A stretch of 8,527 nt of DNA from Dehalococcoidia bacterium (GCA_009779655.1 WRDV01000039.1:1-8527), one strand, 5' to 3'; shown: positions 1-5,739, counted from the first letter of the stretch. Numbers and translations are program-made. The notes: generated by a model from the sequence alone, not told the origin.

Positions 1-453
1 AAGAGCTTAACTGACGGCTGGACAGTGCGTTTTATTGAAGAAATGCCTTTGGTGGAAAACCCTAATGGGTATAAGATGATTTCCATTGATGAAATCTGCG
101 GGCTTATCGAGCGTGAATTTGGGCCGATGGAGCCATGTCACTCTGCTGACGGACATGGCCCGGCAAAATATTATCGTCTTAAAGGCGGCAATGGCAGAAT
201 TGGCCTTATTGGACCGGTAACAAATTGCTTTTGCGATAAATGCAATCGTTTTCGTCTCACTGCTGACGGCAAGCTACGCCCGTGCTTGCTGCGCGAGGAT
301 GAAGTTGATTTGAGAATGGCGCTTCGTAATGGGGCATCTGACGAAGCGTTGAGAGATCTCATGTTACAAGCGGCAGGAATGAAACATGAAAAACATCGAT
401 TGGATGAACATATAGTCCCGCATGGGCGCAACATGCGCCAGATAGGCGGCTAG
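1..453 (+). CDS. moaA: GTP 3',8-cyclase MoaA, C-terminal part (5' end outside window)
   Basis: MoaA is a radical-SAM enzyme that, in the first step of molybdopterin synthesis, rearranges GTP to 3',8-cyclo-7,8-dihydro-GTP, the substrate of MoaC. Frame 1 is open from the first base, so the gene enters from the left and the GTG at 25 is an internal valine, not a start. The 150 visible codons contain the family's second Fe-S motif, FCDKCNRFRLTADGKLRPCL, with cysteines at visible residues 78, 81 and 95 (C-x2-C-x13-C), which ligate the GTP-binding 4Fe-4S cluster. The protein ends in Gly-Gly (RQIGG), the C-terminal double glycine needed for activity in characterised MoaA. The N-terminal CxxxCxxC SAM cluster lies outside the window. 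The stop is followed after 30 bases by moaC, so the two are probably co-transcribed. The visible part looks intact. Confidence 0.96.
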   Translation, partial: KSLTDGWTVRFIEEMPLVENPNGYKMISIDEICGLIEREFGPMEPCHSADGHGPAKYYRLKGGNGRIGLIGPVTNCFCDKCNRFRLTADGKLRPCLLREDEVDLRMALRNGASDEALRDLMLQAAGMKHEKHRLDEHIVPHGRNMRQIGG

Positions 454-483
454 TTGTAACAATACGGGCAAAAGAGGTAGGAC

Positions 484-966
484 ATGCTTGAGCTGACACA
501 TGTAAATGAGGCAGGCGAGGCGCGTATGGTAGACGTTGGACTTAAGGCAGACACCGAGCGTGAGGCTGTTGCCACCGGCGGTGTACGCATGAAGCCGGAA
601 ACGCAGACTAAAATCCGCCGGATGGAGATGAAAAAGGGCGATGTGCTTGCTGTAGCGCGCGTGGCGGGCATCATGGCTGCTAAGAAAACATCAAGCCTTA
701 TTCCGTTATGCCATACGCTTCTTGTCACAGAAGCGGCCGTAGGTTTTGATTTTATAGGCGATGATTATATAAAGGTCACTTCAAGGGTAAAATGCACTGG
801 CAAAACCGGCGTGGAGATGGAAGCGCTTACGGCTGTTTGTGTCAGTTGTCTTACCATATATGACATGTGTAAGGCCATTGATCGCGGTATGATTATTGAT
901 AGTGTACAGCTAGAAAAGAAAAGTGGCGGCAAGAGCGGCGCTTTTATCAGGGGGGAGAAAAACTAA
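484..966 (+). CDS. moaC: Cyclic pyranopterin monophosphate synthase MoaC
   Basis: MoaC converts the MoaA product to cyclic pyranopterin monophosphate (precursor Z) in the cytoplasm. The 160-residue product matches the family's full length. Recognisable motifs are ATGGVRM (30-36), KKGDVLAVARVAGIMAAKKT (50-69), IPLCHTL (73-79), TGKTGVEMEALTAV (105-118) and LTIYDMCKA (123-131). The catalytic set known from E. coli MoaC is present: Lys51, His77, Asp127 and Lys130 (the last two shifted by one from E. coli numbering), plus Glu111 and Glu113. The ATG at 484 is preceded by GAGG at 474-477 with 6-base spacing, which supports the start. The stop overlaps the next gene's start (TAATG, one base), indicating translational coupling with the MOSC gene. 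It is 30 bases after moaA in the same apparent operon. No missing residues or frame damage were seen. Confidence 0.97.
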   Translation: MLELTHVNEAGEARMVDVGLKADTEREAVATGGVRMKPETQTKIRRMEMKKGDVLAVARVAGIMAAKKTSSLIPLCHTLLVTEAAVGFDFIGDDYIKVTSRVKCTGKTGVEMEALTAVCVSCLTIYDMCKAIDRGMIIDSVQLEKKSGGKSGAFIRGEKN

Positions 967-1418
967 TGGCCAAAATTGTTGCGGTATGTGTCAGCGAAAA
1001 AAAAGGTATTAAAAAGCACGATGTCTGCGAGGGCGTTTTAAGGGAAGATCATGGGCTTGTTGGGGACTCTCATGCCTGCGACGGTAACCATCGTCAGCTC
1101 AGTTTGTTATCCATGACCAGCATTAATAAAATGCGCGATATGGGCGTAGATGTCGGTCCCGGAGATTTCGCTGAGAATTTGACCGTAGAGGGCGGCGACC
1201 TTGTGCTTTATGAGTTGCCTATCGGACAGCGTATTCGTGTTGGCAATGAGATTGTATTGGAAGTGACTCAGATCGGCAAAACATGTCATGATCGTTGTCA
1301 GATATTTAAGCAGGTTGGAACATGTGTTATGCCGATTGAGGGCATATTCACTCGCGTTATTAAGGGCGGTGTGGTAAAAGCAGGGGATGGCGTCGCAGTA
1401 ATTCAGGCGCCTGCGTAA
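966..1418 (+). CDS. Stand-alone MOSC-domain protein (Moco sulfurase C-terminal-type)
   Basis: This 150-residue protein is a single MOSC domain, the fold found at the C-terminus of eukaryotic Moco sulfurase and thought to bind sulfur or Moco. Motifs seen are HGLVGDSHA (29-37), RQLSLLS (43-49), GDFAENLTVEG (66-76), LPIGQRIRVG (84-93), LEVTQIGKTCHDRC (98-111), CVMPIEGIFTRV (120-131) and KAGD (138-141). Cys107 and Cys111 in GKTCHDRC are the likely sulfur-carrying or cofactor-contact residues, by analogy. In some bacteria this domain is fused to MoaB/MogA. Here it is separate, and moaB lies in the convergent operon. The start overlaps the moaC stop by one base and follows a strong purine-rich site (AGGGGGGAG, about 949-957). 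It is probably the last gene of the moaA-moaC operon. The MOSC assignment is firm, but its exact substrate is unknown. Sulfuration or delivery of Moco is inference from family and neighbours. Confidence 0.9.
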   Translation: MAKIVAVCVSEKKGIKKHDVCEGVLREDHGLVGDSHACDGNHRQLSLLSMTSINKMRDMGVDVGPGDFAENLTVEGGDLVLYELPIGQRIRVGNEIVLEVTQIGKTCHDRCQIFKQVGTCVMPIEGIFTRVIKGGVVKAGDGVAVIQAPA

Positions 1419-1516
1419 GAGATTATATAATTAAAAGTGTCTGCATGAGACATATGGTATAACAATAAAAGGCAACTTCCGATAATCCACTTTACATAAT
1501 CTAAACCAATCAAGTC

Positions 1517-1558
1517 CTAAGTTCTTTCCGAAGAAGTACTTCTTCGGAAAGAACTTAG
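1517..1558. repeat. Perfect 42-bp palindrome
   Basis: The 21-bp arms 1517-1537 and 1538-1558 are exact reverse complements with no spacer, beginning CTAAGTTC and ending GAACTTAG around a central AGTACT. The symmetry stops at once on both sides (C at 1516 faces C at 1559). It lies between convergent genes, 98 bases after the MOSC stop. As RNA it would fold into a very stable hairpin from either strand, but no U-run follows on either side, so it is not a textbook intrinsic terminator. Possible roles are a bidirectional terminator or RNA-end stabiliser, a protein-binding site, or a trace of a mobile element. The sequence does not decide between these. Confidence 0.9.
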
Positions 1559-1576
1559 CAGTCTAGTCTAAGGGAT

Positions 1577-1617
1577 AAAACAGCCGGAGGGGATCGATCA
1601 TCTTCTATGTCCGGTTG
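1577..1617 (-). terminator. Possible terminator of the lipoprotein gene (long-loop hairpin)
   Basis: On the minus strand, CAACCGGA (1617-1610) pairs with TCCGGCTG (1588-1581), an 8-bp stem with one G-U pair and a 21-base loop that contains GATCGATC. It is followed directly by TTTTAT. It lies 88 bases beyond the stop of the minus-strand lipoprotein gene, the right position and orientation for its terminator. The long loop makes this a weak call. Confidence 0.35.
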
Positions 1618-1618
1618 G

Positions 1619-1647
1619 AATGGCTTACAGCAAGCCATTTTCGTTTT
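1619..1647 (+). terminator. Possible intrinsic terminator of the moaA-moaC-MOSC operon
   Basis: AATGGCTT (1619-1626) pairs perfectly with AAGCCATT (1632-1639) across a 5-base loop (ACAGC), followed by TTCGTTTT. G1618 and T1640 can add a wobble pair. This has the hairpin plus U-rich tail expected of a plus-strand terminator, but it is 201 bases after the MOSC stop and the stem is only moderately G+C-rich. The 42-bp palindrome upstream could end the transcript first. Confidence 0.4.
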
Positions 1648-1704
1648 GCATTTTACTGCATCATACTTTTGCCTTACACCGCATACATTTTTAGACAGTG
1701 TCGC

Positions 1705-2385
1705 TCATGTTAAGTCTGTCGGCAACGGTCTTATCTTCAAATAATTCCCGGTTTCAGTTGCGGCGTACTGTATAATAATCGTTCTTTCGCTAATACCAAG
1801 ATTTGGATAACTCTCGCAGCGAAACAAGACTGTCTTATTTATATCATCGATTTCAACATCGTCTCTACCGGTTGCGCGGTAAAACCCCGCTACGTCTTCA
1901 AATGAACCAAACAGTCTCCACTTATCAGGGCGGTCTCTAAGCTCTAGTATGTGAAGCGGGGCCAAAAAGTCACATGCAAGTTCCCTACCGCCGATACTCG
2001 ACGCATCGTCATTCTCAAAATAGATAGTTGCTCTAGCACTCATCAAAATATAGCTAGTGCCATTATCATTGTAGTTTTTATCACAAAGAATGAAGTAATA
2101 GGTGAAACCGTCTTTTTGAGCAGAAATCAATATTGTTTTTATGTTATCAATTCTGTGCAAACTCGCGTTATAGCCTGCCTCACTAATCAGTTCGACCATT
2201 TGTTCCATAGAATAGTCTGTATCAAAATAAACATTCCCGGCATAATTACTAACGGAGTGGTCAAACGGCAATACAAACTTATATTCCACGTAATGATCAT
2301 ATATCTCGCTTATAATTATTGGGCCGCAACCGGGCATGATGCACAGGGCGATTAGTGACATGGTCAAAAGTGCAAATTTTCTCAT
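1705..2385 (-). CDS. Putative lipoprotein of unknown function
   Basis: The 226-residue product is not a family I recognise. Its N-terminus has the form of a lipoprotein signal: Met-Arg-Lys, a hydrophobic run (residues 4-17) and the lipobox-like IMPGC with Cys20 as the likely lipidated residue. The -3 Met and -2 Pro are not ideal. The mature part has no further membrane segment. It is mixed alpha/beta by eye and rich in Asp and aromatic residues (for example KFVLPFD 37-43 and YFDTDYSMEQM 53-63), so it is probably exported and anchored at the membrane surface. The ATG at 2385 is preceded by AGGAAG, with the last G 11 bases from the ATG, which is acceptable. The gene sits alone between two convergent Moco operons, on the same strand as moeA but separated from it by 213 bases and a strong hairpin, so a role in Moco synthesis is not implied. 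I cannot assign a function. Confidence 0.75.
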   Translation of the reverse strand: MRKFALLTMSLIALCIMPGCGPIIISEIYDHYVEYKFVLPFDHSVSNYAGNVYFDTDYSMEQMVELISEAGYNASLHRIDNIKTILISAQKDGFTYYFILCDKNYNDNGTSYILMSARATIYFENDDASSIGGRELACDFLAPLHILELRDRPDKWRLFGSFEDVAGFYRATGRDDVEIDDINKTVLFRCESYPNLGISERTIIIQYAATETGNYLKIRPLPTDLT

Positions 2386-2413
2386 ATATTTGTTAACTTC
2401 CTACCCTGCTATC

Positions 2414-2446
2414 AACAAAGAGGGCGTCATAGATGCCCTCTTTGTT
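2414..2446 (-). terminator. 12-bp-stem hairpin, probable terminator after moeA or leader hairpin of the lipoprotein gene
   Basis: AACAAAGAGGGC (2414-2425) and GCCCTCTTTGTT (2435-2446) are exact reverse complements around a 9-base loop. Read on the minus strand, the distal arm ends CTCTTTGTT, so the U-rich part lies inside the stem base. It is 153 bases past the moeA stop and only 28 bases before the lipoprotein ATG. It fits a terminator for the moaB-moeA transcript. It would also sit in the leader of any lipoprotein mRNA starting upstream, where it could attenuate expression. Confidence 0.6.
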
Positions 2447-2598
2447 AGTGATTACGCCGTGTTTTCCATTTGTCGTGTAAATGAGCCAAAGCAAGACTGG
2501 AGGGCACCTCTATTAACCATGACTGTAGCACAAAGTGAGTGCGTTTCGGGCACGAGTAATGCGCATACATGTCATTAGTAGGCGGTTTTAGAGATTGC

Positions 2599-3798
2599 TT
2601 AGAATAGTGTGATGCTAACGCTGTGACCCGCAGGCAGCTCGGTATCTGGCGGCACTACGATGTAGCCGTCGGCGTGAGCCGCACTGGTAATAGCGCCTGA
2701 GCCCTTGAAAGCGTTGCATGCTTTGCCATCACGCAACAGTACCGGCAGAAAAAGGGTTCTGCTTTCTACACCGCGTATGGTTTCTGCCAGTATCGCATTG
2801 ATACAAGAGTTACGCGCCTGAGGTAAGTGCGCCAATTTTCGTATGACGGGCACTAACAACAGGTATGTATTGATAAGACAAGAAGTGGGGTTTCCCGGCA
2901 ACCCTAGCACCGGCTTGCCGTGTACTATAGCGAAAGCAGAGGGTTTTCCTGGCTTAATGCTTATTCCGTGGTACTTGATATCGCCCATTTTTGCCAGAAT
3001 GTCTGAGAGATAATCTTTTACGCCGACAGATGAGCTGCCTGTAGTAATTACGATGTCAGCATTCAGCGCTTGTTCTAGGCTGTATTGCAGATGATCTATA
3101 TTATCTCCTGTAATAGGCAGCATCCATGGCTCGCCGCCGTTTTGAATGACAGCGGCTGCCACGCTGTGTGAGTTTATGTCGAAAATCTGGCTGTCTTTCA
3201 GCGGTTGCCCTAGCATGGCAATTTCCTCACCGGTTGGCATAATGGCAACAATAGGCTTAGTATAAACTTCCACTTGTGTTAACCCCTGCGATGCCAACGC
3301 TCCTATTTTGGCGGGATTAAGCAATACGCCGTTTTGCAGCAGTAAATCTCCGGCTTTGATGTCGGAGCCGGCATTATTGAGATAGTTTCCTGGGCTTGCT
3401 GCTTTATAAAAACTGACATGGTTGCCGCTCCTGTTGGTGTCTTCCACCATGACTACAGACTCGACCCCTTTCGGCAACCTGGCGCCGGTTGCGATTTGGC
3501 TTGTTTGACCCGGCAAAAGAGTTTTTTGCGGCATGTTTCCGGCGAATATTTCTTCAATGACGGGCAATACTACAGGGTTATCAGGGGTAGCGTCTTGAAC
3601 GTCGGCAACGATAACGGCATAACCGTCCATGGTGGCGCGGTCGAATGGAGGCGTGGAATGAAGCGCGCGCACGTCTCGTGCGAGAACGCGTCCTGCCGCC
3701 ATAGCTAACGGCAAGTGTTCTGTGCGCGGCAACGGGATGACGGCTTCATCCAGTAGTGCCAGAGCTTTTTCTAGCGATACAAGATCAGCATGCCTCAT
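2599..3798 (-). CDS. moeA: Molybdopterin molybdenumtransferase MoeA
   Basis: MoeA inserts molybdate into adenylylated molybdopterin to give active Moco. The 399-residue product has the family's normal length and motif order: PPFDRATMDGYAV (50-62), IATGARLPKGVESVVMVEDT (102-121), GSDI (144-147), PTGEE (188-192), TTGSSSVGVKDY (252-263), KPGKP (282-286) and LPGNPTS (300-306), then the C-terminal beta domain. Asp58 and Asp146 match conserved acidic residues of E. coli MoeA. The TTGSSSVG loop is unusual, as most relatives have TTGGxSVG. The frame is open to an ATG at 3825, but 3798 is preferred. Its ATG overlaps the moaB stop as ATGA, and AGAGAGG lies 7 bases upstream, whereas the 3825 ATG has no clear site and would overlap moaB by 31 bases. 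It is co-transcribed and translationally coupled with moaB. The 2414-2446 hairpin probably ends the transcript. Confidence 0.95.
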   Translation of the reverse strand: MRHADLVSLEKALALLDEAVIPLPRTEHLPLAMAAGRVLARDVRALHSTPPFDRATMDGYAVIVADVQDATPDNPVVLPVIEEIFAGNMPQKTLLPGQTSQIATGARLPKGVESVVMVEDTNRSGNHVSFYKAASPGNYLNNAGSDIKAGDLLLQNGVLLNPAKIGALASQGLTQVEVYTKPIVAIMPTGEEIAMLGQPLKDSQIFDINSHSVAAAVIQNGGEPWMLPITGDNIDHLQYSLEQALNADIVITTGSSSVGVKDYLSDILAKMGDIKYHGISIKPGKPSAFAIVHGKPVLGLPGNPTSCLINTYLLLVPVIRKLAHLPQARNSCINAILAETIRGVESRTLFLPVLLRDGKACNAFKGSGAITSAAHADGYIVVPPDTELPAGHSVSITLF

Positions 3799-4298
3799 CT
3801 TGAGGCCTCTCTTACCAAATGGCATATCTCGGGGATGATGATTTTCTCCAGCGCAAGTTTAACTGCTTTGAGTGAGCCGGGCAGGCATATGATGACTTTG
3901 CCCAAGGCTACTCCGGCGCAGGCGCGGCTGAGTATACTGCCTGTACCGATTTCTTGATAAGTTAGATAGCGGAACAATTCGCCGAATCCGTCAAGTTTTT
4001 TCTCCAGTAACGGCAGCACGGTCTCAATGGTTATATCTAATCTGGAAGCGCCGGTACCGCCGCTGGCGATGATGACTTGTGTTTCGGTGGAGTGTAGCAG
4101 ATCCGCCAATTTATTGCGTATGGAAATAGCATCGTTTTTGAGTACCGTATAGTCGTGTACCTGATGCCCTGCGGCGCTCAGTCCTTCGACCAGCAGCTTG
4201 CCAGACTCATCTGTTTTTTCAGTGCGCGAGTCAGAGATTATAATAACCGCACAGTTGACACTTTGTGGCGCAAGATGTTTATGATCTTCGTAACCCAT
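3795..4298 (-). CDS. moaB: MoaB/MogA-family molybdopterin adenylyltransferase
   Basis: Members of this family bind molybdopterin and, in the MogA and archaeal/plant-type enzymes, adenylylate it with ATP before MoeA adds molybdate. The 167-residue product is full length. Motifs are ISDSRTEKTDESGKLL (21-36), the central SGGTGASRLDIT (79-90), LDGFGELFRYLTYQEIGTGS (102-121), LSRACAG (123-129) and LPGS (139-142). The GFGELFR...LSRA pattern is closer to MoaB than to E. coli MogA. Asp88 of the GGTG...D catalytic loop is kept, but the residue before it is Leu where Arg is usual (RDxT). The ATG at 4298 is preceded by GGGAG with 9-base spacing. It is first in the moaB-moeA operon, with a good promoter 34-62 bases upstream. 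No moaB-type gene lies in the moaA operon, so this is probably the organism's functional adenylyltransferase. E. coli MoaB itself is dispensable, so the name rests on family and context. Confidence 0.92.
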   Translation of the reverse strand: MGYEDHKHLAPQSVNCAVIIISDSRTEKTDESGKLLVEGLSAAGHQVHDYTVLKNDAISIRNKLADLLHSTETQVIIASGGTGASRLDITIETVLPLLEKKLDGFGELFRYLTYQEIGTGSILSRACAGVALGKVIICLPGSLKAVKLALEKIIIPEICHLVREASR

Positions 4299-4331
4299 AC
4301 GCTCAAGCTCCCATCTGGAAATATCTCTAAC

Positions 4332-4360
4332 ATTATAGCGCTCGTTTAATTAGGGCGCAA
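4332..4360 (-). promoter_or_regulatory. Sigma-70-type promoter of moaB-moeA
   Basis: On the minus strand a perfect -10 hexamer TATAAT (4337-4332) is preceded by a 17-bp spacer and TTGCGC (4360-4355), a partial match to TTGACA. Transcription would start near 4325, giving a leader of roughly 27 bases with the GGGAG ribosome-binding site. The leader is too short for a Moco-sensing riboswitch. Confidence 0.65.
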
Positions 4361-4448
4361 TCGAATTTAGCCGTCTAAGACTAATGCGTATGAGGTAATA
4401 AACATGACATTTCATTCGTAGCAGAACTCTTGCTAAACATGGAATAAT

Positions 4449-4476
4449 GATATAAGCTACGCTTCTTGCTTATATC
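4449..4476. repeat. 9-bp inverted repeat (hairpin) upstream of usp
   Basis: GATATAAGC (4449-4457) and GCTTATATC (4468-4476) are exact reverse complements with a 10-base spacer. No U-run follows, so it is not a typical terminator. It could be an operator or a leader structure if usp transcription starts upstream. The function is not known. Confidence 0.5.
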
Positions 4477-4631
4477 TAAGCCGCATATTGCCGATTTCGT
4501 CTTAGTTTGAGTATGTAAAAATGGGGTAGAAAAACAAGGTAGCAAGTAGTAGTTTATGGTAAAATCATATTGAATAGGACATGTCGTAGTGGTATTCGAA
4601 TAACTTGAATAGAAGTAGCAGGATAAATGAT

Positions 4632-5528
4632 ATGTTTAAAAAAATGCTGGTTCCTCTCGATGTTTCAGAGCTTTCCGAGATTACTTTCAACTATGTCAGG
4701 GAGTTGGCCGGGCGTTTCGTCGGACTTGAGGTGATATTGTTGCATGTCTGCCGCGAGAAGTCTACGCTTAGTTTGCATGGCGCCTATGTTGAAAACACGG
4801 CGGGCAAAATCAGCGCTGAGGCGCGTAAAGCCCTGGGCAATGTTGATGTAAATGTGCGCGGGGTGATACTTAAGGGTAATCCCACAGACGAGATTTTGCG
4901 CTATGCATCAAGCAATGGCGTTGACCTTATCCTAATGGCAACTCACGGGCGTTCTGGTATAAGCCGCTGGGCTATGGGCAGCGTAGCATATAAAGTACTT
5001 TGTTTATCGGAAGTGCCTGTGTTGTTGGTACGCGCAGGTATTGAGGATGCCATAATTTTTGATCAGCTTCCGGAGCGCCGCTTGTTGGTAGCCCTGGACG
5101 GCACCCGCTCTGCGGAGTCCATTTTATCGCACGTTGAGGCATTAGCTGCCCAATGGGGCAAAGAAGTCGTGCAGATCATACTTATCCGTGTTTGCCGGCC
5201 TGCAGATGTTACCTCAGACTACCCGTCAAGTAAGGCTGAAAGCTGGGAGATGCGTGTAGAGCAAGAGAAACTTAAATGCAAACTTGAGGCAGGTTCTTAT
5301 CTGGCTAATGTAGAGAAGCACTTTAAGGAAGCCGGTTTTAAGGTATGTAGTAATCTGCCTTTTGGCAATCCGGCGCAGGAAATTCTAAATGCTTCAATAG
5401 AGCACCGCGCCAATCTCATTGCTATGGTGATTCACGGCCGCTCAGGTATTAGCCGCTGGGCCTATGGTAATACAGCGGAGGAAGTTATGCTTGGTGCGCG
5501 TGTGCCAATAATGTTAGTTCGCCCATAA
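4632..5528 (+). CDS. Tandem-domain universal stress protein (UspA family)
   Basis: The 298-residue cytoplasmic protein contains two UspA domains (about 1-135 and 149-298). UspA proteins bind ATP or act as dimeric stress-response factors, and the in-tandem fusion forms an internal pseudo-dimer. Domain 1 begins KKMLVPLD (3-10) and has ATHG at 103-106, then nine residues and GS (116-117), close to the ATP-binding G-2x-G-9x-G(S/T) motif with Ala for the first Gly. Domain 2 begins RRLLVALDGT (149-158) and has VIHG (266-269) and GN (279-280), so its first Gly is Val and the Ser/Thr is Asn. Both domains share HGRSGISRWA, which suggests internal duplication. The frame is open to a TTG at 4605, but the ATG at 4632 has AGGA with 8-base spacing and starts exactly where the domain does. 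It is monocistronic and followed by a hairpin terminator. The specific stress and ligand are not known. Confidence 0.93.
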   Translation: MFKKMLVPLDVSELSEITFNYVRELAGRFVGLEVILLHVCREKSTLSLHGAYVENTAGKISAEARKALGNVDVNVRGVILKGNPTDEILRYASSNGVDLILMATHGRSGISRWAMGSVAYKVLCLSEVPVLLVRAGIEDAIIFDQLPERRLLVALDGTRSAESILSHVEALAAQWGKEVVQIILIRVCRPADVTSDYPSSKAESWEMRVEQEKLKCKLEAGSYLANVEKHFKEAGFKVCSNLPFGNPAQEILNASIEHRANLIAMVIHGRSGISRWAYGNTAEEVMLGARVPIMLVRP

Positions 5529-5549
5529 TTTTGTTGGTGCCAATTAGAG

Positions 5550-5584
5550 CCATAACCACCGTTTTTGTAGGCGGTTATGGTTTG
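5550..5584 (+). terminator. Intrinsic terminator of usp
   Basis: CCATAACCACC (5550-5560) pairs with GGCGGTTATGG (5570-5580) with one A-C mismatch, around a 9-base loop, followed by TTTG. It begins 22 bases after the usp stop, the expected place for its terminator. The tail is short. Confidence 0.7.
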
Positions 5585-5617
5585 TCGTGATTCCAAATAC
5601 TCATAAAGCTGTACCAT

Positions 5618-5728
5618 TTAGTTGTGTGCATGTGCCTGTAGTTTCTGCTTGCCCGCCTCGATCCAATTGCCTATTATAGCTTTGATGCCGGCGTGGTTGC
5701 GCGGTTTGCTTGACAACGATAATTCCAT
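5618..5728 (-). CDS. Possible 36-residue small protein or gene remnant, divergent to the SPFH gene
   Basis: On the minus strand an ATG at 5728 opens a 36-codon frame ending in TAA at 5620-5618. The product starts MELSLSSKPRNHAGIK and continues with an amphipathic, basic stretch (IIGNWIEAGKQKLQAHAH). Third codon positions are rich in G and C, which gives the frame a coding look. Against it, there is no ribosome-binding site, the ATG lies inside the SPFH promoter dyad, and an in-frame TGA is found seven codons upstream. It may be a short real gene, the C-terminal scrap of a decayed gene, or chance. I recognise no family. Confidence 0.2.
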   Translation of the reverse strand: MELSLSSKPRNHAGIKAIIGNWIEAGKQKLQAHAHN

Positions 5729-5739
5729 AATGATAGCAT
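5710..5739 (+). promoter_or_regulatory. Sigma-70-type promoter of the SPFH-RHH unit
   Basis: A perfect -35 hexamer TTGACA (5710-5715) is followed by an 18-bp spacer and TAGCAT (5734-5739), a four-of-six match to TATAAT. A start near 5746 would leave a short leader carrying the AGGAGG site. The -10 region is covered by inverted repeats, so a repressor bound there would block the promoter. Confidence 0.55.

Larger units (their letters stand above)
4299..4631. other. Divergent intergenic region between moaB and usp
   Basis: These 333 bases separate divergent genes and hold no convincing coding frame. The left part carries the moaB promoter. The middle has a hairpin (4449-4476). The right part leads to usp, with a candidate -10 TAAAAT at 4560-4565 lacking a clear -35 partner, and an alternative TTGAAT (4570-4575), 17-bp spacer, TATTCG (4593-4598). 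A 10-bp palindrome TATTCGAATA (4593-4602) and two copies of TTGAATAG (4570-4577 and 4605-4612, 35 bases apart) could be regulator contacts. None is strong enough to call a site. No riboswitch or RNA gene was recognised. Confidence 0.5.

Noticed and set aside
1607..1744. Short plus-strand ORF starting MSGWNGLQQ
   Set aside because: No ribosome-binding site; it includes the 1619-1639 hairpin and runs into the end of the lipoprotein gene.
1951..2355. 134-codon plus-strand ORF antisense to the lipoprotein gene
   Set aside because: No ribosome-binding site or recognisable motif. The opposite frame has a signal peptide with a lipobox-like end and a usable ribosome-binding site, so this one is a shadow.
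2336..2578. 80-codon plus-strand ORF covering the moeA-lipoprotein gap
   Set aside because: It reads straight through the 2414-2446 hairpin, has no motif, and its start lies inside the lipoprotein signal-peptide region.
3418..3708. 96-codon plus-strand ORF inside moeA
   Set aside because: Antisense to conserved MoeA motifs; shadow frame.
3798..3825. Upstream ATG start for moeA
   Set aside because: No clear ribosome-binding site and a 31-base overlap with moaB. The ATGA overlap start at 3798 has AGAGAGG at the right distance.
4299..4331. Moco riboswitch upstream of moaB
   Set aside because: The leader from the predicted start site is only about 27 bases, too short for that RNA. The moaA leader is outside the window.
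4605..4631. TTG start for the universal stress protein
   Set aside because: It adds nine residues not part of the domain. The ATG at 4632 has AGGA at good spacing and begins at the domain edge.
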